From positions 6,421,403 through 6,485,402 of the forward strand of contig NC_091391.1 in the NCBI RefSeq assembly GCF_038502225.1: DNA of 64,000 nucleotides. Reading direction: 5' to 3'. Source of the stretch: Cherax quadricarinatus (lineage: Eukaryota > Arthropoda > Malacostraca > Decapoda > Parastacidae). Position numbers and translations under genes: made by a program. The notes beneath the pieces were generated by a model. That model was not told the DNA's origin and did not search any database. It worked only from the letters and a program-made list of their open reading frames with translations. Below are positions 31,969-41,764 of the stretch, piece by piece (position 1 is the stretch's first letter; each line of letters starts with the position of its first letter).

Positions 31969-32383
31969 GATACACTTGGAAAATCCTAGATGGATCAGTA
32001 CCCAACTCGCATGTGAAAATCACTCCCTATGAAAGCAAAAACTCAGTAGACAATGCAACATTCCCCCAATGAAAAGCAGGGGTGCCACTAGCATGATAAG
32101 AGACAACACAATAAGTGTCAGAGGCCCAAGACTGTTCAACTGCCTCCCAGCATACATAAGGGGGATTACCAATAGACCTCTGGCCATCTTCAAGCAGGCA
32201 CTGGACAAGCACCTAAAGCCAGTACCTGACCAACCGCGCTGTGGTTTGTACGTCAGGTTGCATGTGGCCAACAGTAATAGCCTGGTTGATCAGGCCCTGA
32301 TCCACCATGAGGCCTGGTCACAGACTGGGCTGCAGGGGCGTTGACCCCCGGAACCCTCTCCAGGTATACTTAAGGTATACAAC
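31969..32383 (+). pseudogene. LINE-C copy 0, right part and 3' end
   Basis: Continues LINE-C from YTWKILDGSVPNSH through GATSMIRDNTISVRGPRLFN and the terminal 'ggaaccctctccaggtatac'. It is separated from its left half by ~5 kb of nested insertions. Confidence 0.85.
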
Positions 32384-33436
32384 TGGCTTGTCTAGGTAAC
32401 CAGTGTCAATGTTTCTTACAGCATCCTTTGTAGTTCAAAAGTGGCTATATTTTCTGCAGGAAGGTCTTAGTGTATTCATCCAGGCGTAACTCTGTGCTGG
32501 ACTAAGAGGGACTGTTGTTCAGAAGGTCTAGGATTTTGTTGTTGTAATCACTGATATAGGATTCCATCACCTATTTCAGCTGTAGTGATGTGTATACTGT
32601 ATTGTCGATAATGGCCAAGCTCTTTAGGGTGGTGATATATCTTCTAGGGATGGCAGATGTAGGTTCAGTAACAGCAGCAGTGATGATACCTTGGAAAAAA
32701 AACTTTTCTGGAAGTCTTAGTCACTAAAATGGTAGTTTCTAATATGAAAGTGGGTTTTCTTGCAGGCACCAGTCAAATCTTAAGACCAAACTGAGAGCCA
32801 CAACTCTGGTTATAGTCACTGATAATTAACAACCTGCATACATAGATAATGCAGCTCTTAGTTTGGGCTTCAAGTTTAACTGATGACCATGATGGTTTCT
32901 AAACATCTTCATTGTAAACCACCATTTTAATGACATCCCTAAATGATGCATGACCATCCTTAGCAACCTGGCCATTAATGACATCCCTAAATGATGCATG
33001 ACCATCTTTAGCAATCTAGCCATTAATGACAGTAGGCACATCACTACAGTTGAAAAGCTCACAATCCCTAAATATTACAACAAAGTTCTTGACCTTCTGA
33101 ACTATAACATGTTAATCTTTCAGAGAGAGACCTGGACAAATGCACCAAGAACTTCATACAGATATACACTCTTTGTAGCTACAAAGGATGAGGCAAGAAA
33201 CGACTACATTTGCTACCAGGACAACATACACTAACCAGGTTGTATAGATACCAAAGAGACAAACCAGATTCCCATTCATCCCAAAGACTAGCCAGACACT
33301 AACTAAAAACCTAACTAACATACTAAGCACCTTAAGTCCTACTCATCTTAAGCACTCTGGTAACTTTGCATAAGTAATGTCGACGTTTTAAATAAACATA
33401 TAGTGTAAGTGTTCGCACTAATTCTGTCACTGATAT
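32384..33436. other. Unassigned sequence with a 47-bp tandem duplication
   Basis: No clear element boundaries. 'aatgacatccctaaatgatg' plus 'catgaccatc' recurs at about 32930 and 32977, with a partial third copy near 33024. Possibly old Penelope-like or other decayed repeat, not demonstrable from sequence alone. Confidence 0.35.
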
Positions 33437-33600
33437 ATAGTGGAACCCCGGTTTTCATCCTTAATCCGTTCCAGAAGGTCAGTTGAAATCTGAAATGGAC
33501 GAAAACCAAAGTAATATTTCCCATAAGAAATAATGTAAATCCAATTAATCCATTCCAGATACCCAAAAATATTAACAAAAAATACATTTATAGAGAATAA

Positions 33601-34151
33601 CTATAGCCACCATCACTACCACCCTCTACCACAACCATTACCACCCTCTACCACCATCACTACCACAATACACAAATAACCCGCACATAAAAGAGAGAAG
33701 CTTACGACGACGTTTTGGTCCGACTTGGACCATTGACAAAGTCACACTAACCAGAGGTGGAGCAGGACGGCTATATATAGCCGTCCTGCTCCACCTCTGG
33801 TTAGTGTGACTTTGTCAATGGTCCAAGTTGGACCGAAACGTCGTCGTAAGCTTCTCTCTTTTATGTGCGGGTTATTTGTGTATCGTTCCAGTCACGGTAT
33901 TGTGACTTTTTGTTATTTACTACCACAATCACTACCACCCTCTACCACAATCACTACCACCCTCTACCACCATCACTACCACCCTCTACCACCATCACTA
34001 CCACCCTCTACCACAATCACTACCACCCTCTACCACAATCACTACCACCCTCTACCACCATCACTACCACCCTCTACCACCATCACTACCACCCTCTACC
34101 ACAATCACTACCACCCTCTACCACCATCACTACCACCCTCTACCACCATCC
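33601..34151. repeat. 22-bp minisatellite (taccaccatcactaccaccctc), interrupted
   Basis: Units at 33604-33666 and 33914-34151, variant cac/caa at one site. The gap is the foldback insertion. The open frames across it are a by-product of the repeat. Confidence 0.85.
33667..33913. mobile_element. Foldback retroposon, family B, with an extended spacer
   Basis: Same arms as the 25.7 kb element (gtccaagttggaccgaaacg and its inverse), but the centre has an additional palindrome 'aggtggagcaggacggctat/atagccgtcctgctccacct'. The right end extends to 'gtcacggtattgtgac..tttttgttattt'. It is inserted in the minisatellite of the Tigger. Confidence 0.7.
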
Positions 34152-34642
34152 AAACCTTCTTTGGCCCCATGGTGGCTTATTTAAGAGTTGCACTCAATGA
34201 ACAAGCACAAAAAACAATTGATTATTACAAAATGTTTCAGAGGAATGCACAGAGTATTACTCACTCAACAAGTGACAGAGGCAGACTGAGTCACATACGT
34301 GTGAGCGGCAAGTCCCGGGTGGGCGGACGCACTTCATATGGATGATTTCTGAGCAGAAGTACGAAACCCAGGGTAAAATTTCCCTGAAAAAAGTGGTCGA
34401 AAACCAAATTGCATGATATCCACACTGGATGAAATTCGGGGTTCCACTGTACTGTACTCAAACGTAAACTTAGAGATGACACCAACTTACATCTACCCTG
34501 TCATAACTTTACAGCCTTCATCAAACTGTCCATTAACCTCCTTCAGATGTGAAAACCAGTGTTTCAACCCAGCCATGTTAAGTTCTCTAAGCAAAGTCCA
34601 GGCCAACATTTTTATGGAGAACTTGAAGACAAAAAAATTCTG

Positions 34643-34910
34643 TGATGAATGGTTTGAAAAACCGACAAGTTGAAGATTGAGACACTTATGCAGCATATGG
34701 GAATCTTTATTCAGGAAACATTTCGCCACACGGTGGTACATTCTACAAGATTGATGGACTGAACACATCGACTCCAGGCTGAGGGACTGATTACCTCATA
34801 CTCCTCCTCTCCTTACGCCTTCCTCTTTGTATTGGACTGATGAAGCCACTGTGTGGCGAAACGTTTCCTGAATACAGATTCCCATATGCTGCATAAGTGT
34901 CTCAATCTTC
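34643..34910. mobile_element. Family A foldback element with hammerhead-like core
   Basis: The ends are inverted: 'gaagattgagacacttatgc' from 34672 and 'gcataagtgtctcaatcttc' to 34910. The right arm holds a full hammerhead-like core (34837-34861). The left arm has the same region on the minus strand, cut before its CTGATGA box. AAAAAAATTCTG occurs at 34631-34642 and 34911-34922 and may be the target duplication, in which case 34643-34671 belongs to the insert or to a rearranged flank. Confidence 0.6.
34837..34867 (+). ncRNA. Hammerhead-ribozyme-like core
   Basis: CTGATGA, one extra A, GCCAC-TGT-GTGGC stem-loop, GAAAC, GTTTC. All invariant core blocks are present apart from the extra A. A GTH-like site follows in the same strand. 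Confidence 0.6.
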
Positions 34911-35077
34911 AAAAAAATTCTGCTTTATGATTATTAAAACAGTAAAAAAATCAAAGTTTACTTCCATATGATACACTGTTTATACAGAAATGGGAGACAC
35001 ATGTATACATGTAGAAAGATGATGGTTATACAGAGTATTTCAAGCAAAGATTACAAGGGCAATAAATGTTACATATA

Positions 35078-35277
35078 CAGTGGACCCCTGGTTTACGATA
35101 TTTCATTCCAGAAGTATGTTCAGGTGCCAGTACTGAACGAATTTGTTCCCATAAGGAATATTGTGAATTAGATTAGTCCATTTCAGACCCCCAAACATAC
35201 ACGTACAAACACACTTACATAAATACACTTACATAACTGGTCGCATTGGGAGGTGATCGTAAAGCGGGGGTCCACTG
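35078..35277. mobile_element. Tigger MITE (200 bp)
   Basis: TA-flanked CAGTGGACCCCTGGTTTACG to GGGGGTCCACTG, inserted in the Penelope-like relic. Confidence 0.85.
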
Positions 35278-35636
35278 TATAAGGACATTATGGAGGCCAT
35301 AACATACGGAACTTAAGATAACATGGACACTCTTACCAAATTCACTCTAGAACTGGAAAATGAAGGCAAACTATTTCTTGAGGTCTGATGCAGGTCACTC
35401 AAGAAAGATGCCTTTTCAGTCTACAAAAAGTCTGCAAATAAAGATAGCTTACTCATTTGTACTTAAAAAATAACACTTGCAGCAAGAGAGGTGTGAATAT
35501 TGAGCTTTATATAAGAGTTATCTAAATCTCCAGCTCAAATTCCAAAAAGAATTCCAGTGCATCACCTGCTTGTACGTCCCTCTCTATACAATACATGTAT
35601 TACAAATGGCGAGCTGTGACCTAAGTCATGTCTGCA

Positions 35637-35832
35637 TAAATAACTCATTGTAACTGTAACCATATATAAACATGTAACTTGTTCAGCTATCAAAAACTTT
35701 GTGGCCCAGTCCCTGGACCCATTATGTGCCTCTGTAATGTTGAGGTACAGTCCCTGGACCCATTATGTGCCTCTGTAATCTTTTGCCCACAGGATGGGTA
35801 TGGGGTGCATAATAAGAATAGTAAACTACATT
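35637..35832 (+). mobile_element. Short retroposon with a nascent 42-bp duplication
   Basis: Segment 'aactcattgtaactgtaacc .. ttcagctatcaaaaacttt' to 'acaggatgggtatggggtgc' + 'ataataa'; related copies lie at 54.3, 57.4 and 61.6 kb. Here 'cagtccctggacccattatg' + 'tgcctctgtaat' is present twice, joined by 'gttgaggta'. That is the exact unit of the large arrays at 49.5 and 61.2 kb. Confidence 0.7.
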
Positions 35833-36141
35833 GAATACGCTCACCTCTACAATGCCTCTACCAAAAAATCAAGACAAGTACTTAATTCTACTCGGAGAAG
35901 TGGCCAATGTCATCACCCTTCTGGTTTCTTTATAGAAATATTATCCACATTAGCTGCTATGGTGACAGCTTCCACCAGAGACCTCAGTAAGATCCTATGA
36001 CACTCAACAGTGAAGCAGGAATATTCCTTACACCATGTGGAGGCTGCAACAAGACATATGTAAGAGAAACGGAGTTATCTTTCCACACACTCAACATCAC
36101 AAGCATGTTTGCAACACCATCAATGACATCAATAATGACAT

Positions 36142-36190
36142 CAAGATGACCTTTAGATCCGTGTCTTACACAGATCTAAAGGTCATCTTG
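36142..36190. repeat. Perfect 18-bp hairpin
   Basis: caagatgacctttagatc and its exact inverse gatctaaaggtcatcttg are separated by 13 nt, next to the GIY-YIG-like segment of the Penelope relic. It may mark an inverted junction of the relic. Confidence 0.75.
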
Positions 36191-36395
36191 TGCAGTAGAA
36201 GAATGCCAAAATAATGTAGAGAGAACCCAGTAAGGACAGGCATCACTATAATGAAGGTGTATTGCTACTTCTGAAACCGTAGAACGGACACACGACACTG
36301 CCATACCTGCTGCTTCTCAGTTCTAATATGACAATTTTATGCCCCCAGGACCACCTGACCATCACCAGTGACTTGCATTCTCTCTTCCTTTAGAT

Positions 36396-36624
36396 CAGTA
36401 GTATCCAACCTTTTAGTATGAAAGAGCCAGTTTAAAAACGTAAATTTAAAGGAGGGCTGCATTTTATAATTTTTACGAATAATAATAACAATAATATTTT
36501 GTAACTGTTGACACTATGCAGTGTGGAACCTACATAAAAGGGAATTGATAATTTCATGCGAGGGCCGCGTCCATTTCATAGAAGGGCCACATGCAGCCTT
36601 CGGACTGAAGGCTGCGGATCCCTG
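36396..36624. mobile_element. hAT-like MITE (229 bp)
   Basis: The left end CAGTAGTATCCAACCTTTTA and the inverse of the right end CAGGGATCCGCAGCCTTCAG align as imperfect TIRs of the CAGNGGT.C.CAACCTT type known in hAT elements. Flanking ctttagat / attttaga may be a decayed 8-bp duplication. Confidence 0.6.
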
Positions 36625-36649
36625 ATTTTAGAGTGATCAAGGTCCCAGG

Positions 36650-36833
36650 TATTATTAAGGTATATAGACAGACTGGTTATAAATGACCATAATTTTTAAA
36701 GGGGTGGACCGGTAAGCCAGCGGAAGGCCTCGGTCAGATGACCAAAAGCTCCAAAGGCGGGTCATCATCTGACTAAGACCCGCGTCAGGAAACATTTGTC
36801 CTGTTTCCTGACGAACCTTACCTAACCTAACCT
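36650..36833 (+). mobile_element. Short retroposon with (CCTAA)n tail
   Basis: A 184-bp insertion flanked by a perfect 11-bp duplication AAGGTCCCAGG (36639-36649, 36834-36844). The body includes 'gtggaccggtaagccagcgg' and 'ctcggtcagatgaccaaaag'. The tail is 'ccttacctaacctaacctaa'. Confidence 0.8.
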
Positions 36834-36864
36834 AAGGTCCCAGGAGCGAAACATCCAGTTGTAC

Positions 36865-37035
36865 GTGTGTACACTTGAGTGCTGTCATCCACGTGTGTAC
36901 ACTTGAGTGCTCTCATCCATGTGTGTACACTTGAGTGCTGTCATCCACGTGTGTACACTTGAGTGCTCTCATCCACGTGTGTACACTTGAGTGCTGTCAT
37001 CCACGTGTGTACACTTGAGTGCTGTCATCCACAGC
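36865..37035. repeat. 28-bp minisatellite, ~6 units
   Basis: Unit acgtgtgtacacttgagtgc + tgtcatcc, with ctg/ctc variants. Confidence 0.9.
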
Positions 37036-38000
37036 ACATTCTGCTATGACAATTGTACATCACTGCAGAACAGATCTGAATTTGTAAATCTAAATATTTA
37101 TAAAAATTAAATAACTGTAAATTTACACGAAACTTGCATAGACATTTTAATAAAAACAAATGTTTACAAGTCTAAACATTTATTATGAACATACAAGGTA
37201 AATTGAACAAAAAAAATGAGGTCGAGGACAATAACTACGAGACAAAAACCACCATCATCATACACAGTACGCACATTCGATACACAAAATAAAGGGGAAT
37301 ACATTAAAGCTCTGGACATAGACTGGCAGTAGTTAATACACCTGGATTATGAGTGGACTCCATACCCACCAAGTTACTGTATTCTGCAACAATATATAGT
37401 AACACTGTACACCGTGGAACACCTTGTGACATAATGAATTAGCTTTTTCTAGGTATGTGTGTCAAACTTCAGTTGGATTTTAACTTGAGTGTGTTTTTAT
37501 AATTACGGGAAGTGCTAAACCCTTAAGGGTCATGTAGCCCTATTCTTGAATCTGCTGTTTTTTAAAAACATATATGGTATAGCAGTTAAAACCTGCACAA
37601 TATAGGTATAATATATATCGTTATCCATGATGTCAATACAGTATTGTATACGTGTGTATATATCTCTATATTTATATACGTGGTTAAAGGTACTTATTGT
37701 AGTTTCTATCACAATTCTGCAGTAGAATGATCAAATACTGCACCACCGCTTGGCATCTTCCACTTGTGTCATCGGCACTGCATTGCTGCTTCCTGCCTTA
37801 TTTCCTCCACGTGGTATCTTGAGGACATTGTTGGTATTTAAAGCATGGCGAGTGTGTGCTGGCCCTCTGGTAGCAACAGGTCACCACACACCAGGAGAGG
37901 ATGGTCACAGGGAAGGACGCCACACCTGCTTGACAAAATGGAGTATTAGGAAAGGATCTTCCATAACTCATTTGTACCGTAACTATAATTCTATATCAAC
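37036..38000. other. Unassigned, apparently single-copy sequence
   Basis: No repeat signature recognised. An 85-codon frame at 37750-38007 has no family I recognise and no supporting context, so I do not call a gene. Confidence 0.4.
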
Positions 38001-38431
38001 ATTATGATAGTAGGTGATACAGGAATACCAACAAGTTGCAGTTGATAAACAAGTAACGTGGTTGGTATCACAGTCAGCTCACACATTATATTTATATTAT
38101 TAGATTAAACCTATTGTACTTTAGCTCACTCTAGCTCAAAACATAGACTCCACAAAAGTCATTATTAGACCTTAGTGCAATTACAAGTGAGAGTCTTGTT
38201 CTATTTTTAATTTGTATTTTTATATTACTAGTTTATACCTAGTTGTACTTTAGTTCATTCCAGCACAACACATAGACAACATCAACTTCATTATGTGTAG
38301 TAGTGACTATACCCTACATGACCAAAATACTCTAGCTATATACTTGTCCAAACTTCCTACCACTACAGATATCAGTACTAGAACTCAACACACAACTCAG
38401 GATATAAATAACCATAATTTAAACCTAGAAG

Positions 38432-41337
38432 ATGATTGATCACGTTGACCCTGATCTAAACCTCCATAATCTGACACCCAATCAAAACCTATTGGAAAGT
38501 AACTGCCTTTATTACACAGCATCACAAGCCACCACTATCCTAAACAATGCTAAAAGTCTATCAGTACTTAACTACAACATCAGGTCCTTAAGCAAACACT
38601 ATGATGACCTCCTAGCACTCCTTGAATCACTAAAGACACCCTTCTCCTGCATTATTCTTACTGAGACCTGGCTTAAGCAGGACACAATAGATATCTACCC
38701 TCTACCAGGATACACAGCAATTCACAACTGCAGAACAAACCAAGTTGGGGGTGGTATTGCAATCTATTACTCTAACCAATTATCTTGTATTAGCACCACT
38801 TGCTTTAGTGATGAATATGGGGAATATATTTTTGCTAATTTTACTGTAAAAAACCTTAAGACGCCTATAACAATCGGTGCCATTTACCGGATACCTCACA
38901 CAAACATCCCAAATTTCAGTGAGAAATTAAAGTCACTAATAACAAACAGACAAATGAATAAGCACCACCTTCTCTTAGCTGGAGACTTCAACATCAACCT
39001 TGGCTTACTAGATGATCAGCCTGTAACTGATTTCATCAACAATATGAACAACACACTTCTCATACCAACAATAAACCAACACCATATCCCCTTTAAAATC
39101 AGGCATAATTACAGATAATACCACAGACCACTACCCTACTTTCCTCATAACAACTCTTGGTAAACTACCCCAAGACACTACTAAAGTCACCTTCAGACTT
39201 CACAATGAGGCAGCCATTAACAACTTCACAACAGCAATAGCAAACATTGATTGGCACACTGAGCTAGAAACCTATACAGATATTGACGAATGTATTAATA
39301 ATTTTCTAAAAAAAACCCAATACCTCTATAACAAGCACTGCCCTAAAAAAACTAAACAGATGACAGCAAAGAGACTGAACAGTCCCTGGCTAACACCCAG
39401 CATTCTCAAATCCATAAATACAAAACACCAATATGAAAAACAGTACAGAATGGGTCACATAACCAGAGACCAAACAAAACGTTACTCGTCAATCCTAACC
39501 AGCCTGATAAGAAGGGCAAAAAAATTGTATTATGAGAACAGATTATCCAACTTACGAGGTGATATAAAAAAGACCTGGAAAACCCTATCAGAAATTCTGG
39601 GAACAAAAAAGATATCACGAAATAGCGAAATAAAATTAGCAAAAACAGATGAACCCCAACTCCCACCAACAGAAACAGCAAACAGACTCAATGATTTCTT
39701 CTCCACTATAGGACAAAACCTTGCCAATAAAATCCCAAGCTCAGATACCCCACCAAATGACTACCTCACCGGCAACTACCCGAACACACTGTTCCTAGCT
39801 CCGACTAACCCATACGAAGTCTCCCTTATTATCAACGCACTAAAAAACAAGGCAGGAGATTTAAATACCTTACCACCCCTTATATACAAAAAAGTGTCAC
39901 AAGTGCTATCACCAATCATTGCAACACTCTTTAACAAATCCATTGAATCCTCCACCTTCCCTACAGTACTCAAAATAGCAAGGGTCACCCCGATCCACAA
40001 AGGAGGAGACCAAACAGAGTTGAATAACTATAGGCCAATATCCAACTTACACCCTCTCTCAAAAATCTTCGAAAAATTAATTCATAAACGAATCTACTCC
40101 TACCTTATCTCAAAAAACATACTCAACCCCTGCCAATTTGGATTCAGGCCTAATAAAAATACTAATGATGCTATTATACACATGCTAGAACATATATACA
40201 CTGCAATAGAGAAAAAAGAAGTCCCACTGGGGATCTTCATTGACTTACGTAAAGCTTTTGATACAGTTGACCATGACTTGCTCCACGTAAAATTGTCACA
40301 CTATGGTATAAGAGGGCACTCCCTCAACTACCTCAAGTCTTACCTCAGCAACAGAAGCCAATATGTGTACGCAAATGGGGCAAACTCTTCTGCACAACCA
40401 ATTACAGTTGGTGTCCCACAGGGAAGTGTCCTTGGCCCTCTTCTCTTTCTCCTATACATAAATGACCTTCCAAATGCTTCGCAATTACTCAAACCCACAC
40501 TATTTGCAGATGACACTACATACGTCTTCTCTCACCCGAGCCCAGTCACGCTAGCCAATACTGTAAATACCGAATTACAGAAAATATCTACCTGGATGAG
40601 GACTAACAAACTTACACTAAACATTGACAAAACCTACTTCATTCAGTTTGGTAACAGAGCTACAGATGTCCCTCTTAACATAATGATAAATGGATCACCT
40701 ATCACAAAACTAACAGAGGGAAAATTCTTAGGAATCCACCTTGATAATACTCAAATTTCATACACATATACATCAAATTTCTAAGAAAATTTCCAAGACT
40801 GTAGGCATACTATCGAAGATACGGTACTATGTTCCACAGTCAGCCCTCCTGGCCCTATATCACTCTCTTATTTACCCCTATCTCACCTATGGAATTTGTG
40901 CATGGGGCTCAACAACAATTAACCATCTCAGACCACTAATTACCCAACAAAAGGCTGCAGTTAGAATGATAACAAATTCTCACTACAGGCAGCACACTCC
41001 ACCAATATTCAATACACTAAACCTACTCACCATACAAAACATCCATACTTATTACTGCACCTATTACATACATAGAACACTTAACTCTGATATTAACCCT
41101 CCCCTCAAACATCTCCTTGCCAACCTCAACAGAACACATGACCATAACACAAGGCACAGATCACTCTTTGATGTTCCTCGTGTCCATCTCACACTATGCA
41201 AAAACTCAATGCACATAAAAGGCCCTAAAATCTGGAATTCATTACCTGTAAATATAAAAGAAACACAACCTGTTTATAAATTCAAGTCTCTTCTCAAAGA
41301 TTACTTACTCACCCAAAACCAAATAAATACTGAATAA
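38432..41337 (+). pseudogene. LINE-B ORF2 (endonuclease + RT), two lesions
   Basis: 38432-39118: APE endonuclease with SVLNYNIRSLSKHYDD, CIILTETWLKQD (catalytic Glu), QVGGGIAIYYSN and LLLAGDFNINLGLL. Near 39075 a deletion removes the segment that reads TETSVSLLDHIWT in copy 2 and shifts the frame. 39360-40784: linker, then RT with [36 protein letters not shown] and TLFADDTTYVFSH, all catalytic residues present. Near 40748 'gataatactcaaa' lacks 'ga' found in copy 2, so the C-terminus (YHSLIYPYLTYGICAWGS..) continues in another frame at 40741-41337. Confidence 0.9.
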
Positions 41338-41559
41338 CTGAACATTATAAATTGTATATCTTAAATGTTTCTCACAATTATATCACATAAATGTTAAACC
41401 TAAAACCCAATCTAACTTTATTATTTTTTAAATACACTACCTAACAGAATCACTACCTAACTGAATGCAACCATATGACCTGTCTTTGTAATACTCACTT
41501 GTGCTTTATAGTTATCTGTTTACATTAATGTTTTATCACTGATTTCATCATTGCTTAGT

Positions 41560-41618
41560 AGCAGCGCTGTATAGTCCTTGTGGCTTAGCGCTTCTTTTTG
41601 ATTATAATAATAATAATA
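41560..41618 (+). mobile_element. 59-bp retro-insertion with (ATA)n tail
   Basis: 'agcagcgctgtatagtcctt' + 'gtggcttagcgcttcttttt' + 'gattataataataataataa', flanked by a perfect 13-bp duplication ATCATTGCTTAGT (41547-41559, 41619-41631). The empty site is seen in LINE-B copy 2. Confidence 0.85.
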
Positions 41619-41764
41619 ATCATTGCTTAGTTAATCTTAAGTTAATTTTAAGCCAGCCCGTAATGCTATGCATAGTATAAGTGGCTTTGGCATACTGCTC
41701 TTATCTGTATTTTTTTTGTACCTCTGTATGTGTGCACAAATTGGAAATAAATAAATAACTAAAC

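Larger units (their letters stand above)
33438..34449 (-). mobile_element. Tigger element with internal 22-bp minisatellite
   Basis: Ends TAGTGGAACCCCGGTTTTCA and GGGGTTCCACTG, with TA outside. On the minus strand, after the 5' region, a 'gccaccatggggccaaag' start encodes MGPKK. It then dissolves into 'ggtggtagagggtggtagtg' repeats where the transposase would be. A family B foldback is inserted in the array (33667-33913). Confidence 0.65.
34480..36300 (+). pseudogene. Penelope-like element relic (RT + GIY-YIG-like)
   Basis: A frame at 34413-34673 reads AMLSSLSKVQANIFMENLK, resembling the (M)GSPLSPVLANIFMENLE motif of Penelope reverse transcriptases, then FCDEWFEKPT. Around 35335-35460 it reads FTLELENEGKLFLEV, then AFSVYKKSANKDSLLI, like the FLDVLV..FSVYRKPT motif. 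Around 36005-36105 it reads GIFLTPCGGCNKTYVRET, like the Y..PC..C...YIGET start of the GIY-YIG endonuclease. Stops, a Tigger MITE (35078), a SINE (35637) and a foldback element interrupt it. The matches are short but in the right order. Confidence 0.6.
38001..41757 (+). mobile_element. LINE-B copy 3, longest copy
   Basis: Includes a probable 5' UTR (about 38001-38431; the true 5' end is not defined), the endonuclease, RT and 3' UTR ending 'caaattggaaataaataaat'. From the RT linker onward it is near-identical by eye to copy 2. A 59-bp retro-insertion sits in its 3' UTR (41560-41618). Confidence 0.8.

Noticed and set aside
36810..36836. Telomeric repeat array (CCTAA)n
   Set aside because: Only about three units, at the tail of a retroposon with a target duplication, not a telomere or interstitial telomere array.
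37750..38007. 85-codon ORF with a possible signal-like hydrophobic start
   Set aside because: No family recognised, no splice or regulatory context, and length is within chance expectation.
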